Shown in pieces: positions 24,175-32,922 of a DNA stretch of 64,000 nt. Position 1 is the first letter of the stretch. Each line of letters begins with the position of its first letter. Under the pieces are notes generated by a model. It was not told the origin of the DNA and did not search any database. It worked only from the letters and a program-made list of their open reading frames with translations. Source of the stretch: Pseudobutyrivibrio sp. ACV-2 (GTDB taxonomy: Bacteria > Bacillota > Clostridia > Lachnospirales > Lachnospiraceae); NCBI RefSeq assembly GCF_900107545.1, contig NZ_FNQZ01000003.1, positions 1 to 64,000 on the forward strand, given 5' to 3'. The position numbers were made by a program, and so were the translations under genes.

Positions 24175-25674
24175 ATGAAGACACAGCTTAACTACAAATT
24201 TTGGTTCTGTACTGGTTCACAGGACCTGTATGGTGATGAGTGCTTATCACATGTAGCAGCTCATTCACAGGAAATTGTAGAATGCCTGAACAAATCAGGC
24301 AGACTTCCATTCGAAGTAGTGTGGAAGCCTACAATGATTACAAACGAAGTAATCAGACGTACATTTAACGAGGCAAACAACGATCCAACATGTGCAGGTG
24401 TTATCACATGGATGCACACCTTCTCACCAGCAAAGTCATGGATTTTAGGACATCAGGAGTACAGAAAGCCACTTTGCCATCTCCACACACAGTACAATCG
24501 TGAGATTCCATACGAAACAATGGATATGGATTTCATGAACGAGAATCAGGCAGCACATGGTGATAGAGAATATGCCCACATTCTTACACGTATGGGCATC
24601 GAGAGAAAGATTATCGTTGGATATTGGCAGGACCCAGAGGTGCAGGACAAGCTTGCATCATGGATGCGCACAGCAATCGGCGTTGTAGAGTCAAGCCACA
24701 TCCGTGTTATGAGAGTTGCAGACAACATGCGTAACGTTGCAGTTACAGAAGGCGACAAGGTTGAGGCTCAGCTTAAGTTTGGTTGGGAAGTAGATGCATA
24801 TCCAGTAAATGAAATCGTAAAATCTGTTGATGCAGTATCTCAGTCAGATGTAAATGCGCTTGTTGATGAGTACTATGAGAAATATGATATTTGCCTTGAG
24901 GGCAGAGATCCAGAAGAATTCAAGAAGCATGTAGCTGTTCAGGCACAGATTGAGCTTGGCTTTGAGAGATTCCTTGAAGAGAAAAATTATCAGGCTATCG
25001 TAACACACTTTGGAGATTTAGGTGGATTAAAGCAGCTCCCAGGTCTTGCTATTCAGCGCCTTATGGAAAAGGGCTATGGCTTCGGTGCTGAAGGTGACTG
25101 GAAGGTTGCCGCTATGGTTCGCTTAATGAAGATTATGACCACAGGTATGAAGGATGCAAAGGGTACTTCAATGCTTGAGGATTACACATACAACCTTGTA
25201 AAGGGCAAGGAAGGTATCATTCAGGCTCACATGCTTGAGATTTGCCCAACTATCTCAGATGGTCCAATCCAGATTAAGGTTCAGCCACTTTCAATGGGCG
25301 ACCGCGAGGATCCAGCTCGTCTTGTATTCCAGTCAAAGACAGGCAAGGGTATTGCTACATCACTTATCGATTTAGGTGACCGCTTCCGTCTCATCATTCA
25401 GGATGTTGATTGCAAGAGAGTAGAAAAGCCACTTCCAAAGCTTCCTACAGCTATCAACTTCTGGGAGCCACAGCCAGACTTCTACACAGGTACAGAAGCA
25501 TGGCTCCTTGCAGGTGGTGCACACCACACAGCTTTCACCTACGACCTTACAGCAGAGCAGATGGGTGACTGGGCAGCAGCAATGGGAATCGAAGCCGTAT
25601 ACATCGACAAAGACACACGCATCCGCGACTTCAAGCGTGACCTTGCCCTTGGCAACCTCGTATACAGAAAGTAA
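24175..25674 (+). CDS. araA: L-arabinose isomerase
   Basis: 499-aa enzyme converting L-arabinose to L-ribulose. It begins MKTQLNYKFWFCTGSQDLYG, typical of AraA. Other family landmarks are MHTFSPAKSWI, NRFI-equivalent GAEGDWKVAAM (metal-binding Glu), MLEICPTI and HHTAFTYDL (metal-binding His). ATG 24175 follows GGGAGG; an in-frame upstream ATG overlaps the operator region and lacks a site. It is the first gene of the arabinose cluster under predicted AraR control. Confidence 0.95.
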   Translation: MKTQLNYKFWFCTGSQDLYGDECLSHVAAHSQEIVECLNKSGRLPFEVVWKPTMITNEVIRRTFNEANNDPTCAGVITWMHTFSPAKSWILGHQEYRKPLCHLHTQYNREIPYETMDMDFMNENQAAHGDREYAHILTRMGIERKIIVGYWQDPEVQDKLASWMRTAIGVVESSHIRVMRVADNMRNVAVTEGDKVEAQLKFGWEVDAYPVNEIVKSVDAVSQSDVNALVDEYYEKYDICLEGRDPEEFKKHVAVQAQIELGFERFLEEKNYQAIVTHFGDLGGLKQLPGLAIQRLMEKGYGFGAEGDWKVAAMVRLMKIMTTGMKDAKGTSMLEDYTYNLVKGKEGIIQAHMLEICPTISDGPIQIKVQPLSMGDREDPARLVFQSKTGKGIATSLIDLGDRFRLIIQDVDCKRVEKPLPKLPTAINFWEPQPDFYTGTEAWLLAGGAHHTAFTYDLTAEQMGDWAAAMGIEAVYIDKDTRIRDFKRDLALGNLVYRK

Positions 25675-25762
25675 AAATTCTGCTACTAAAGCGTAAGATT
25701 TTTGATTGTGGATACACCAGCGTATATTTAAAATGGTTGTTGTATTTAAGAAAGTTATAATA

Positions 25763-25900
25763 TCTAGCAAGCGTCATATATCTTAAATGTCTCCGAAGAT
25801 GTAATACTTGCTATTTCAATGAATATAGTGAAAACGATATTGAAATAGCTAGTATTACACGAGGAGACTCATAGACTAAAGTTCGCTTGCGTAGGCTAGA
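25763..25900 (+). other. About 140-nt extended hairpin between araA and the transaldolase
   Basis: Outer pairs TCTAGC/GCTAGA and AAGCG/CGCTT enclose GTCTCC/GGAGAC, then a 20-bp inner stem (25801-25820 against 25839-25858) with one mismatch. The loop is AT-rich. There is no T-run and no open frame. It may stabilise or separate parts of the arabinose transcript, or be a palindromic insertion. Confidence 0.6.
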
Positions 25901-25918
25901 AAAAGGAGAAAAGAAAAA

Positions 25919-26575
25919 ATGAAGTTATTTGTAGACACAGGAAAAATTGAAGACATTAAGAAAGCAAACGACCTTGGAGTAATCTGCGGCGTTACAACAA
26001 ACCCATCACTTATCGCAAAAGAGGGTGGACGTAGCCAGGAAGAAATCCTTAAGGAAATCGCTTCAATCGTTGATGGTCCTATCTCAGGTGAGGTTAAGGC
26101 AACAACAGTTGACGCTGAAGGTATGATCAAGGAAGGCCGCGAAATCGCTGCTATGCATCCAAACATGATCGTTAAGATTCCTATGACTGCAGAAGGACTT
26201 AAGGCTGTAAAGGTTCTTTCATCTGAAGGCATCAAGACAAACGTAACACTTATCTTCTCAGCAAACCAGGCTATCCTTGCTGCTAATGCAGGTGCAACAT
26301 ATGTATCTCCATTCCTTGGAAGACTTGATGACATCAACATGGCTGGTATCGACCTTATCCGTGACATCGCTGAAATCTTTGACATCTATGGATATGAGAC
26401 AGAAATCATCGCAGCTTCAGTTCGTAACCCTATCCATGTTACAGACTGTGCTCTTGCAGGTGCTGATATTGCTACAGTTCCTTATAGCGTAATCGAAACA
26501 ATGATTAACCATCCACTTACAACTGCTGGTATCGAGAAGTTCCAGAAGGACTACATCGCAGTATTTGGAGAGTAG
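25919..26575 (+). CDS. Transaldolase / fructose-6-phosphate aldolase family
   Basis: 218-aa short transaldolase (TalC/MipB-Fsa type). The Schiff-base Lys is in MIVKIPMT near residue 85. It also has GVTTNPSL near residue 25 and the barrel segments [11 protein letters not shown] and ATVPYSVIE. The length fits this subfamily rather than the 310-aa TalB type. Encoded between araA and the ribulokinase gene, it probably links xylulose 5-phosphate from arabinose to glycolysis. Transaldolase versus F6P aldolase activity cannot be decided by eye. RBS AAGGAG. Confidence 0.9.
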   Translation: MKLFVDTGKIEDIKKANDLGVICGVTTNPSLIAKEGGRSQEEILKEIASIVDGPISGEVKATTVDAEGMIKEGREIAAMHPNMIVKIPMTAEGLKAVKVLSSEGIKTNVTLIFSANQAILAANAGATYVSPFLGRLDDINMAGIDLIRDIAEIFDIYGYETEIIAASVRNPIHVTDCALAGADIATVPYSVIETMINHPLTTAGIEKFQKDYIAVFGE

Positions 26576-26585
26576 GATAATTTAG

Positions 26586-26860
26586 GCTATGGCTCGCTGG
26601 TTACGGCTACAAGCATAATGTGAGTTGTGGCTCGCTGGTTACGGCTACAAACATTATGTGTCTACGCTCAGCTTAGAATGCTTCGCTTAAGACACATAAT
26701 ATTTGAAGCCTACCAGCTATCGTTACGGTGACTTAGCTTGAAGCCTACCAGCTATCTGCAGTTTAGGGCTCGCTGGTTACGGCTACAAACATTATGTATC
26801 CACGCTCAGCTAGGGATGCTTCGCTTAGGATACATAATATTTGAAGCTTACCAGCTATTT
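26586..26860 (+). repeat. Array of palindromic repeats with conserved apical loop
   Basis: GGCTCGCTGGTTACGGCTAC occurs at about 26591, 26629 and 26767. Each of two complete units continues into a short variable stem, a conserved 26-nt loop beginning ACGCTCAGCT and ending ATGCTTCGCTTA, the matching stem, and TTGAAGCYTACCAGCTAT. The first unit is split by insertion of the second. This fills the gap between the transaldolase and kinase genes; nothing coding is seen. Confidence 0.75.
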
Positions 26861-26915
26861 ATACTATACACATACCTACATGTTTTAATGGGATTTACGA
26901 CGGGGGATTTTGCGT

Positions 26916-28511
26916 ATGAATATTAACGAGATTATTGCTGAGGGCAAGACTACTGCTCTTGGTATTGAATTTGGTTCTACACGTATCAAGGCTGTTCTTG
27001 TGGACGAGGATAATAAGGTGCTCGCTCAGGGGGACCATGAGTGGGAGAACCATTTGGATAATGGAATCTGGACCTACCCACTTGAAGAGGTTTGGGAAGG
27101 TGTTCAGGATTGCTATGCAAAGCTTAAGAGCGATGTTTATAGCAAATATGATGTAAAGCTTACAAAAATCGGTGCAATCGGTTTTTCAGCTATGATGCAC
27201 GGCTATCTTGCATTTGATAAGGATGATAATTTGCTCGTGCCATTTAGAACCTGGAGAAACACAATCACAGGTGAGGCAGCTGCTGAGCTTAGCAAAGAAC
27301 TCAATTTCAACATGCCTCAGCGCTGGAGCATCTCGCATTATTATCAGTGCATTTTGAATAAAGAGCCACATGTTAAAAATGTAGCATATTTCATGACACT
27401 TGCCTGCTATGTTCACTTTAAGATGACAGGCAAAAAGGTGGCAGGTGTTGGTGAAGCTTCTGGTATGTTCCCAATTGATTCAAAGACATGCCAGTACGAC
27501 AAGATTATGCTTGATAAATTCAACAACCTTGCAGCAGCACATGGCATTACTACAAAGGTAGAGGATTTAATGCCACAGGTACTTGTTGCAGGAGAGGATG
27601 CAGGTACACTTACAGCTGAAGGTGCAAAGCTTCTTGATCCAACAGGAGAGCTTGAGCCAGGCTGCCCACTTGCTCCACCAGAAGGTGATGCAGGTACAGG
27701 TATGGTTGCTACAAACGCTGTATCTGTTGGAACAGGTAATGTTTCTGCTGGTACATCAGTATTCTCTATGGTTGTTTTGGACAAGGCACTTTCAAAGCCA
27801 TACGAGGAAATTGATATGGTTACCACACCTACAGGTGAGGCCGTTGCCATGGTTCACTGCAACAACTGTACATCAGATCTTAATTCATGGATTGGCATCT
27901 TCAAGGAATTTGCAGAAGCCTTTGGCATGGATATTTCAATGAATGATATTTACGGAACTCTTTACCGCAAGGCACTTACAGAGGATGTAAACTGCGGTGG
28001 TGTTCTTTCATATAACTATTTCGGTGGTGAGCCTGTTGTTGGAGTAAATGAAGGACGTCCTATGGTTGTAAGACAGCCAGATGCTAAATTTACCCTTGCC
28101 AACTTCATGCGCTCAAATCTTTACGGAGCCCTCGGCGTACTTAAGATTGGTAACGATATCCTCCTTAAGGAAGAGCATGTGCCTATCAAATCTATCACAG
28201 GTCACGGTGGTTTCTTCAAGACTAAGGGTGTAGGACAGTCTGTACTTGCAGCAGCTTTAAATGCTCCTATCACAGTTATGGCTACAGCTGGTGAAGGTGG
28301 TGCATGGGGCATGGCAGTACTTGCAAACTATTGTATCCGCCAGAACAAGGATATGAAGCTTCAGCAGTATCTTGATGAAAAGGTATTTGCAGGACAGGAG
28401 TCAACCACTATGGAGCCAGATCCAGAGATGGTTCATGGCTACGACGAGTGGATTGCAGAATACAAGAAAGCACTTAAAGCTGAGGCTGCCGCTGTTGCCG
28501 AGTGGCGTTAA
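26916..28511 (+). CDS. araB: FGGY carbohydrate kinase, probable L-ribulokinase
   Basis: 531-aa FGGY-family sugar kinase. The N-terminal ATPase motif is LGIEFGSTRIKAVLVD (about 14-29), the hinge/second domain GFSAMMHGYLAF, and the C-terminal phosphate-binding region TGHGGFFKTKGVGQ and TAGEGGAWGMA. Its place among araA, transaldolase and araD makes phosphorylation of L-ribulose the likely reaction, though the family also includes xylulokinases. ATG 26916 has GGGGGA eight bases upstream; the in-frame TTG at 26910 lies too close to it. Confidence 0.85.
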   Translation: MNINEIIAEGKTTALGIEFGSTRIKAVLVDEDNKVLAQGDHEWENHLDNGIWTYPLEEVWEGVQDCYAKLKSDVYSKYDVKLTKIGAIGFSAMMHGYLAFDKDDNLLVPFRTWRNTITGEAAAELSKELNFNMPQRWSISHYYQCILNKEPHVKNVAYFMTLACYVHFKMTGKKVAGVGEASGMFPIDSKTCQYDKIMLDKFNNLAAAHGITTKVEDLMPQVLVAGEDAGTLTAEGAKLLDPTGELEPGCPLAPPEGDAGTGMVATNAVSVGTGNVSAGTSVFSMVVLDKALSKPYEEIDMVTTPTGEAVAMVHCNNCTSDLNSWIGIFKEFAEAFGMDISMNDIYGTLYRKALTEDVNCGGVLSYNYFGGEPVVGVNEGRPMVVRQPDAKFTLANFMRSNLYGALGVLKIGNDILLKEEHVPIKSITGHGGFFKTKGVGQSVLAAALNAPITVMATAGEGGAWGMAVLANYCIRQNKDMKLQQYLDEKVFAGQESTTMEPDPEMVHGYDEWIAEYKKALKAEAAAVAEWR

Positions 28512-28523
28512 TTTAGCATAGAG

Positions 28524-28653
28524 AATAAGGCAACAACACAACCTTGGCGAGCGCGAGCAGGAGGGCCCTGTACCGAGTGAGGAGCTACTGCACCGGAGCG
28601 AGAGTATGGGAGGTGGCCTGCGGGAGCATGAAATACTAGGAGGTTGCCTTATT
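28524..28653 (+). repeat. Hairpin-closed purine-rich intergenic element
   Basis: 11-bp inverted repeat AATAAGGCAAC/GTTGCCTTATT closes about 108 nt of G-rich sequence with repeated GAGCGCGAGCAGGAG, GAGTGAGGAG and GAGCGAGAG-like units. It lies between araB and araD and has no open frame. Confidence 0.55.
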
Positions 28654-28669
28654 ATTTAGGAGAAAAAAG

Positions 28670-29365
28670 ATGTTAGAAGAATTAAAAAAGCAGGTTTACG
28701 AGGCAAATATGGAGCTTCCAAAGCGTGGCCTCGTAACATACACTTGGGGAAATGTTTCAGGCATTGACCGTGAGAGCGGAATTTTTGCCATCAAGCCATC
28801 AGGCGTGGAATATGAAGATTTAAAGCCAGAGGATATGGTGCTTGTAAATCTTGATGGTGAAGTGGTAGAGGGCAAGTATCGCCCAAGCTCTGACACTGCC
28901 ACACACTGCGAGCTCTACAAAAAGTATGAGAATATCGGCGGTGTTGTACATACTCATTCTACTTATGCAGTAGCATGGGCACAGGCAGGCCGTGACATTC
29001 CTTTGTATGGAACAACTCATGCTGATTATTTCTGCGGAACCATTCCATGCACACGCAATCTTACACCAGAAGAAATTGATGAAGCATATGAAGTAAACAC
29101 AGGCAAGGTTATCATCGAAACCTTCGAGGAGAGAGGAATAAATACAAAATATGTACCTGGCGTTATCTGCAAGAATCACGGCCCATTCACTTGGGGCAAG
29201 GATGCAGACCAGGCGGTTTACAATGCAGTAGTTCTTGAAGAGGTGGCAAAGATGGCTCTCTTCACAGAGCAGGTCAACCCACAGGTTGAGCCAGCTCCAG
29301 ACTGCATTCGCGATAAGCACTTCAATCGTAAGCATGGAGCCAACGCATACTACGGACAGAATTAA
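28670..29365 (+). CDS. araD: L-ribulose-5-phosphate 4-epimerase
   Basis: 231-aa class II aldolase-fold enzyme that makes D-xylulose 5-phosphate. It has [17 protein letters not shown] near residue 20, the Zn-binding [12 protein letters not shown] near residue 95 and the third His in [10 protein letters not shown] near residue 164. ATG 28670 follows AGGAG. It is the last arabinose gene before a strong terminator. Confidence 0.95.
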   Translation: MLEELKKQVYEANMELPKRGLVTYTWGNVSGIDRESGIFAIKPSGVEYEDLKPEDMVLVNLDGEVVEGKYRPSSDTATHCELYKKYENIGGVVHTHSTYAVAWAQAGRDIPLYGTTHADYFCGTIPCTRNLTPEEIDEAYEVNTGKVIIETFEERGINTKYVPGVICKNHGPFTWGKDADQAVYNAVVLEEVAKMALFTEQVNPQVEPAPDCIRDKHFNRKHGANAYYGQN

Positions 29366-29371
29366 ATCTAT

Positions 29372-29415
29372 ACACCTGCAGTAGCCTTTTAAAAGGTTAT
29401 TGCAGGTGTTTTTTA
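29372..29415 (+). terminator. Terminator of the arabinose cluster
   Basis: Long stem ACACCTGCA...TGCAGGTGT with inner AGCCTTTT/AAAAGGTT pairing, then six T. Confidence 0.88.
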
Positions 29416-29490
29416 TAAGGCTTGTTTTGTTCACCAAATATCCATTATTTTCATTTAACATAATGTGGAAAATAAAATTTGAAAAAACTA

Positions 29491-29545
29491 TTGACAAACA
29501 AAATTGAATTGCGTACAATTTAAACATCAAAACGGTTGCGCACAA
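29491..29545 (+). promoter_or_regulatory. gpx promoter with paired TTGCGNACAA motifs
   Basis: TTGACA (29491-29496), 17 bases, TACAAT (29514-29519): a near-perfect housekeeping promoter. TTGCGTACAA (29509-29518) covers the -10 box and TTGCGCACAA (29536-29545) lies just after the start. Both are short palindromes (TTG-4-CAA) of the kind MarR/OhrR-type repressors bind. Confidence 0.75.
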
Positions 29546-29624
29546 TCTATTTTATACAAAGTCAAGTGTAAAGGGCTTTGAAGTAGAAATGAAAATTAAT
29601 TTGTGATTATTTGGAGGTTAAAAA

Positions 29625-30167
29625 ATGGGATTTTATGATTTATCAGTAGAGCAGGCAAACGGCGAGCAGCTTTCAATGAAGGATTTTGAGGGCAAGGTAG
29701 TAATGGTTGTTAATACAGCTACAGGCTGTGGTTTCACACCTCACTACAAGGATATCGAGGCAATTTACGAGGCACACCATGATCAGGGCTTTGAGGTAAT
29801 TGATGTACCTTGTAATCAGTTCGCAGGTCAGACACCGGGAACAGATGATGAAATTCATGAGTTCTGCCAGCTCAACTATAACACACAGTTCCCTCAGATG
29901 AAGAAGGCTGATGTAAACGGTGAAACAGCTATTGAGCTTTTCAAGTATCTTAAGTCACAGAAGGGCTTCGAAGGCTTTGGTAAGGGACCTAAGGCACTTG
30001 CCATGAGCGCTATGCTCAAGACAATCGACAAGGATTACAAGAACAATCCAGAAATCAAGTGGAACTTCACTAAATTCATCATCGACCGTCAGGGAAATGT
30101 AGTTGCCAGATTTGAGCCTACAACAGATATGAAGGAAGTAGCAAAGTGCGTTGCATCACTTATGTAA
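29625..30167 (+). CDS. Glutathione peroxidase-like thiol peroxidase
   Basis: 180-aa Gpx/BsaA family protein that reduces peroxides. The peroxidatic Cys is in NTATGCGFTPHY (about residue 35), and VPCNQFAGQTPG and WNFTKFIIDRQG supply the Gln and Trp-Asn of the active site. Bacterial forms usually use thioredoxin rather than glutathione. Single gene with its own strong promoter and possible redox-sensitive operators. RBS GGAGG. Confidence 0.92.
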   Translation: MGFYDLSVEQANGEQLSMKDFEGKVVMVVNTATGCGFTPHYKDIEAIYEAHHDQGFEVIDVPCNQFAGQTPGTDDEIHEFCQLNYNTQFPQMKKADVNGETAIELFKYLKSQKGFEGFGKGPKALAMSAMLKTIDKDYKNNPEIKWNFTKFIIDRQGNVVARFEPTTDMKEVAKCVASLM

Positions 30168-30242
30168 AATAGGTACAATATTCTTCAGGGAGTATTGCTG
30201 AACAGATTTACTGTTCAGAGGTATTGGATTGGAGAATGTGTG

Positions 30243-32354
30243 ATGAACTTTGAATTTTTATTTGAAAACTTAAATAATTATAAAGCTAGTCTCAGTAAGG
30301 AGTGGCTTTTAACAAACGGCCTTGGCGGGTATGCAGGTAGCACCATTATTGGTGCTCACATGCGTACCCATCAAGGCTATTTAATTGCCAGTTTAAAACC
30401 ACCAGTGGATAGGTTTCTTGTTTTTTCCAAGACTAACGAGCGCCTGGTTTGCGGAAGTCGTATATACGATTTAACCACCTCACAGCACAAGGGACCATAC
30501 ACAAGTGAATACAACCAGGGCAATATGCACCTGAAATCCTTTAAGTACGATGGTGCAATCACATATGTATATGAAGCGGGGGGATTGCGTCTTACCAAAA
30601 CTATCGCATTAGTATATGGAAAGAACCAGTGCGTCATTGCGTATACTTTGGAAAATAGCGGCCCAGCAGCAGGTGTTGTTATCACACCTCTCATGAACTA
30701 CAGAGACCATGGTGAGCACATGACCGTTGATGATTTACGTTTTGAGCTTCCAGCTGAGGTGTTCAAAGAGATTAGAGATGAAGCATCAGGAAATGTGGGC
30801 TTTTATTATAGCCCTGTCAGCAATCCTGATGTGAGAGTATCACTGGTTTCAGCAGGATGTGAGATGGTGAAACGTAACAACATCTACGATGAAAACATGG
30901 AGCTTCAGTTTGAACTCGACAATGATGCAGATGGTCTTGATTGTCACATCAAGCCATATGATTTTGTTATCGAAGTAGCGGAAGGTGGCGTTTCCACGGC
31001 TACCTTTGTGTGCACAGCCGACATCAAGCAGACAGAGGGCAAGAAAAAGGGAGCTTTCCCGGCTATCGCCACTATTTCAAAGGAGACAGCCTTCGAAGAA
31101 ATTACAAAGGCCAAAAACAGAGTAAACGAACTTATTGAGCAGTCAGGGTTTGATAATGAGGATGAGTTGGCTGGAGTGCTTACAGTTGCAGCTGACCAGT
31201 TTATCACAGACAGAAAATCCACAGGTGAAAAGACAATCATGGCAGGCTACCCTTGGTTTACTGACTGGGGCAGAGATACGATGATTGCCTTCACAGGACT
31301 TTGTCTTGAAACCAAAAGGTTTGAGGATGCCAAATCAATCCTGATTTCATTTTCAAAATATATTAAAAATGGTCTCATTCCAAATATGTTTCCAGATGAT
31401 GGCAAGGAACCATTGTACAATACAGCAGATGCCTCACTTTGGTATTTTTACGCTGTTTATAACTATCTTAAATATGTAAATACTGAGGAGGCATGGAAGT
31501 TCGTAGAAAATGAAATCTTCCCTGGCCTTCAGGAGATAATGGGTGCATATCGCAAGGGTACAATGTTTTCAATAGGTATGGACGACGACGCCCTTATGAG
31601 AGCAGGTGGCGGACTGGATCAAATCACATGGATGGATGTGCGCATAGGTGATGAAGTAATTACACCTCGTCACGGCAAGCCAGTGGAGATAAATGCTCTT
31701 TGGTACAACGCTCTAAAATCTATGGAGGAAATTTCCCGCGGCATCGCAAAGCGCACACACAATAAACCGGAAAATTATCTTGCCTATGCTGGTGGTTGCA
31801 GTGATCTTGCAAAATGGGTTAAGGAAGCCTTTGTTGAGGAATTCTGGTATGAGGAAGGTGGATACCTTTACGATGTAGTAGGAGAGGATTTCAAAGATGC
31901 CACTCTTAGACCAAATCAGATATTTGCAGTAAGCCTCCCATTTACCATGCTTGATGCTCAAAAGGCAAAAGCGGTAGTAAACGTAGTTAAGGACAGATTA
32001 TATGTTGGAGAGGGCCTTCGTTCCCTAGATGTAGATGATCCTCAGTACATCGGTATATATCAGGGGTGCATGGAAAAACGTGACCGAGCATATCATCAGG
32101 GCACAGCCTGGGGCTTTTTACTTGGTCCATTCATCGAAAGCTTCCTTAAAATAAATGGCTTCAGCGATGAGTCAAAGGAAGAGGCAAAAACCTTTTTTGA
32201 GCCAATAAAACAGCACCTGGTTCACAACTGCATAGGCTCCATCTCAGAAATCTTCGACGGAGATGCCCCACACCCTGGGCGCGGCTGCTACGCACAGGCC
32301 TGGTCAGTAGGTGAAGTGCTAAGGGCTTATGCCTTATTGAAAAAGGATGTCTAG
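30243..32354 (+). CDS. Glycogen debranching enzyme (amylo-alpha-1,6-glucosidase)
   Basis: 703-aa protein. The N-terminal bacterial/archaeal GDE domain starts with KEWLLTNGLGGYAGSTIIG; the C-terminal (alpha/alpha)6 domain has MAGYPWFTDWGRDTMIAFTGL, NMFPDDGKEPLYNTADASLW and GCYAQAWSVGEVLRA. The Asp and Glu residues in these segments are the expected catalytic ones. It hydrolyses the alpha-1,6 branch after transferase action on storage glycogen. ATG 30243 follows GGAGAA; an in-frame TTG at 30195 is possible but less likely. Confidence 0.9.
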   Translation: MNFEFLFENLNNYKASLSKEWLLTNGLGGYAGSTIIGAHMRTHQGYLIASLKPPVDRFLVFSKTNERLVCGSRIYDLTTSQHKGPYTSEYNQGNMHLKSFKYDGAITYVYEAGGLRLTKTIALVYGKNQCVIAYTLENSGPAAGVVITPLMNYRDHGEHMTVDDLRFELPAEVFKEIRDEASGNVGFYYSPVSNPDVRVSLVSAGCEMVKRNNIYDENMELQFELDNDADGLDCHIKPYDFVIEVAEGGVSTATFVCTADIKQTEGKKKGAFPAIATISKETAFEEITKAKNRVNELIEQSGFDNEDELAGVLTVAADQFITDRKSTGEKTIMAGYPWFTDWGRDTMIAFTGLCLETKRFEDAKSILISFSKYIKNGLIPNMFPDDGKEPLYNTADASLWYFYAVYNYLKYVNTEEAWKFVENEIFPGLQEIMGAYRKGTMFSIGMDDDALMRAGGGLDQITWMDVRIGDEVITPRHGKPVEINALWYNALKSMEEISRGIAKRTHNKPENYLAYAGGCSDLAKWVKEAFVEEFWYEEGGYLYDVVGEDFKDATLRPNQIFAVSLPFTMLDAQKAKAVVNVVKDRLYVGEGLRSLDVDDPQYIGIYQGCMEKRDRAYHQGTAWGFLLGPFIESFLKINGFSDESKEEAKTFFEPIKQHLVHNCIGSISEIFDGDAPHPGRGCYAQAWSVGEVLRAYALLKKDV

Positions 32355-32436
32355 TTGGTTAGATAAAACTGACTCGCTATTTAAATAAATATATGATAAA
32401 GTAATCTTGTTTAATAAAGATATTGGAGGAAACAAA

Positions 32437-32703
32437 ATGTTACCAGAGCAAACAATTGAATTTAGATATGACACACAGCTTCTCATCGAGGGCGAGGATC
32501 TTGATGAGGATGCAATTAACGATTACATCACAGAGAACTTTGTAGGTGATTCACTTCTTGCAGTAGGAGATGAGGAGCTTATCAAAATCCACTATCACAC
32601 CAACGAGCCATGGAAGGTACTTGAGTACTGTCGCACACTTGGTGAAATCTATGATATCGTAGTTGAAGATATGGATAGACAGGCAAGAGGACTACAGGGA
32701 TAG
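32437..32703 (+). CDS. Stand-alone DAK phosphatase/FakA C-terminal-like domain protein
   Basis: 88-aa protein resembling only the C-terminal part of FakA/DhaL-related fatty acid kinase proteins. It has GDSLLAVGDEELIKIHYHTNEPWKVLEYC and GEIYDIVVEDMDRQARG, seen in FakA as the VGD-D-VKVHVHT-P-VLEYA region. The kinase and middle domains are absent and no fakB-like gene is near. ATG 32437 follows GGAGG. Role unknown; a binding or regulatory domain is possible. Confidence 0.65.
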   Translation: MLPEQTIEFRYDTQLLIEGEDLDEDAINDYITENFVGDSLLAVGDEELIKIHYHTNEPWKVLEYCRTLGEIYDIVVEDMDRQARGLQG

Positions 32704-32708
32704 GAAAT

Positions 32709-32795
32709 AGGGGGGACCCTTTAGGGGAGAACCTGTTTCCCACAGCAGGCCAATTGCCGGAGGCAATTTGCATGGGCCTTGCTTTCCCGCTAGCA
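32709..32795 (+). repeat. Structured intergenic repeat, copy 2
   Basis: GGGGGGACCC start, CAGGCC-AATTGCC-GGAGGCAATT-GGGCCTTG stem, and TTTCCCGCTAGC end. Same plan as copies at 16312 and 32819; the next copy follows after 23 bases. Confidence 0.55.
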
Positions 32796-32818
32796 ATCCA
32801 AAGAAAAAAGGCTAGCCA

Positions 32819-32893
32819 AATGGGGAGACCCTATCTCAACAACCCAGCCCATTGCCGAAGGCAATCATAGATGGCTGGGTTTTCCCGTTAGCC
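32819..32893 (+). repeat. Structured intergenic repeat, copy 3
   Basis: GGGGAGACCC start, CCCAGCC-ATTGCC-GAAGGCAAT-GGCTGGG stem and TTTTCCCGTTAGCC end. It lies directly upstream of the guanine deaminase RBS, so a cis-acting role is conceivable, but copies elsewhere precede unrelated genes. Confidence 0.55.
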
Positions 32894-32922
32894 CTGAAGC
32901 CCAAGAATTAGGAGATGATAAT

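Noticed and set aside
26586-26860. CRISPR-like array
   Set aside because: Units are palindromic with conserved loops, irregular spacing and no uniform spacers; no cas genes in the window.
32709-32893. Riboswitch controlling guaD
   Set aside because: Does not match purine or other riboswitch consensus known to me, occurs in tandem and also after pta, so a dispersed repeat is the simpler reading.
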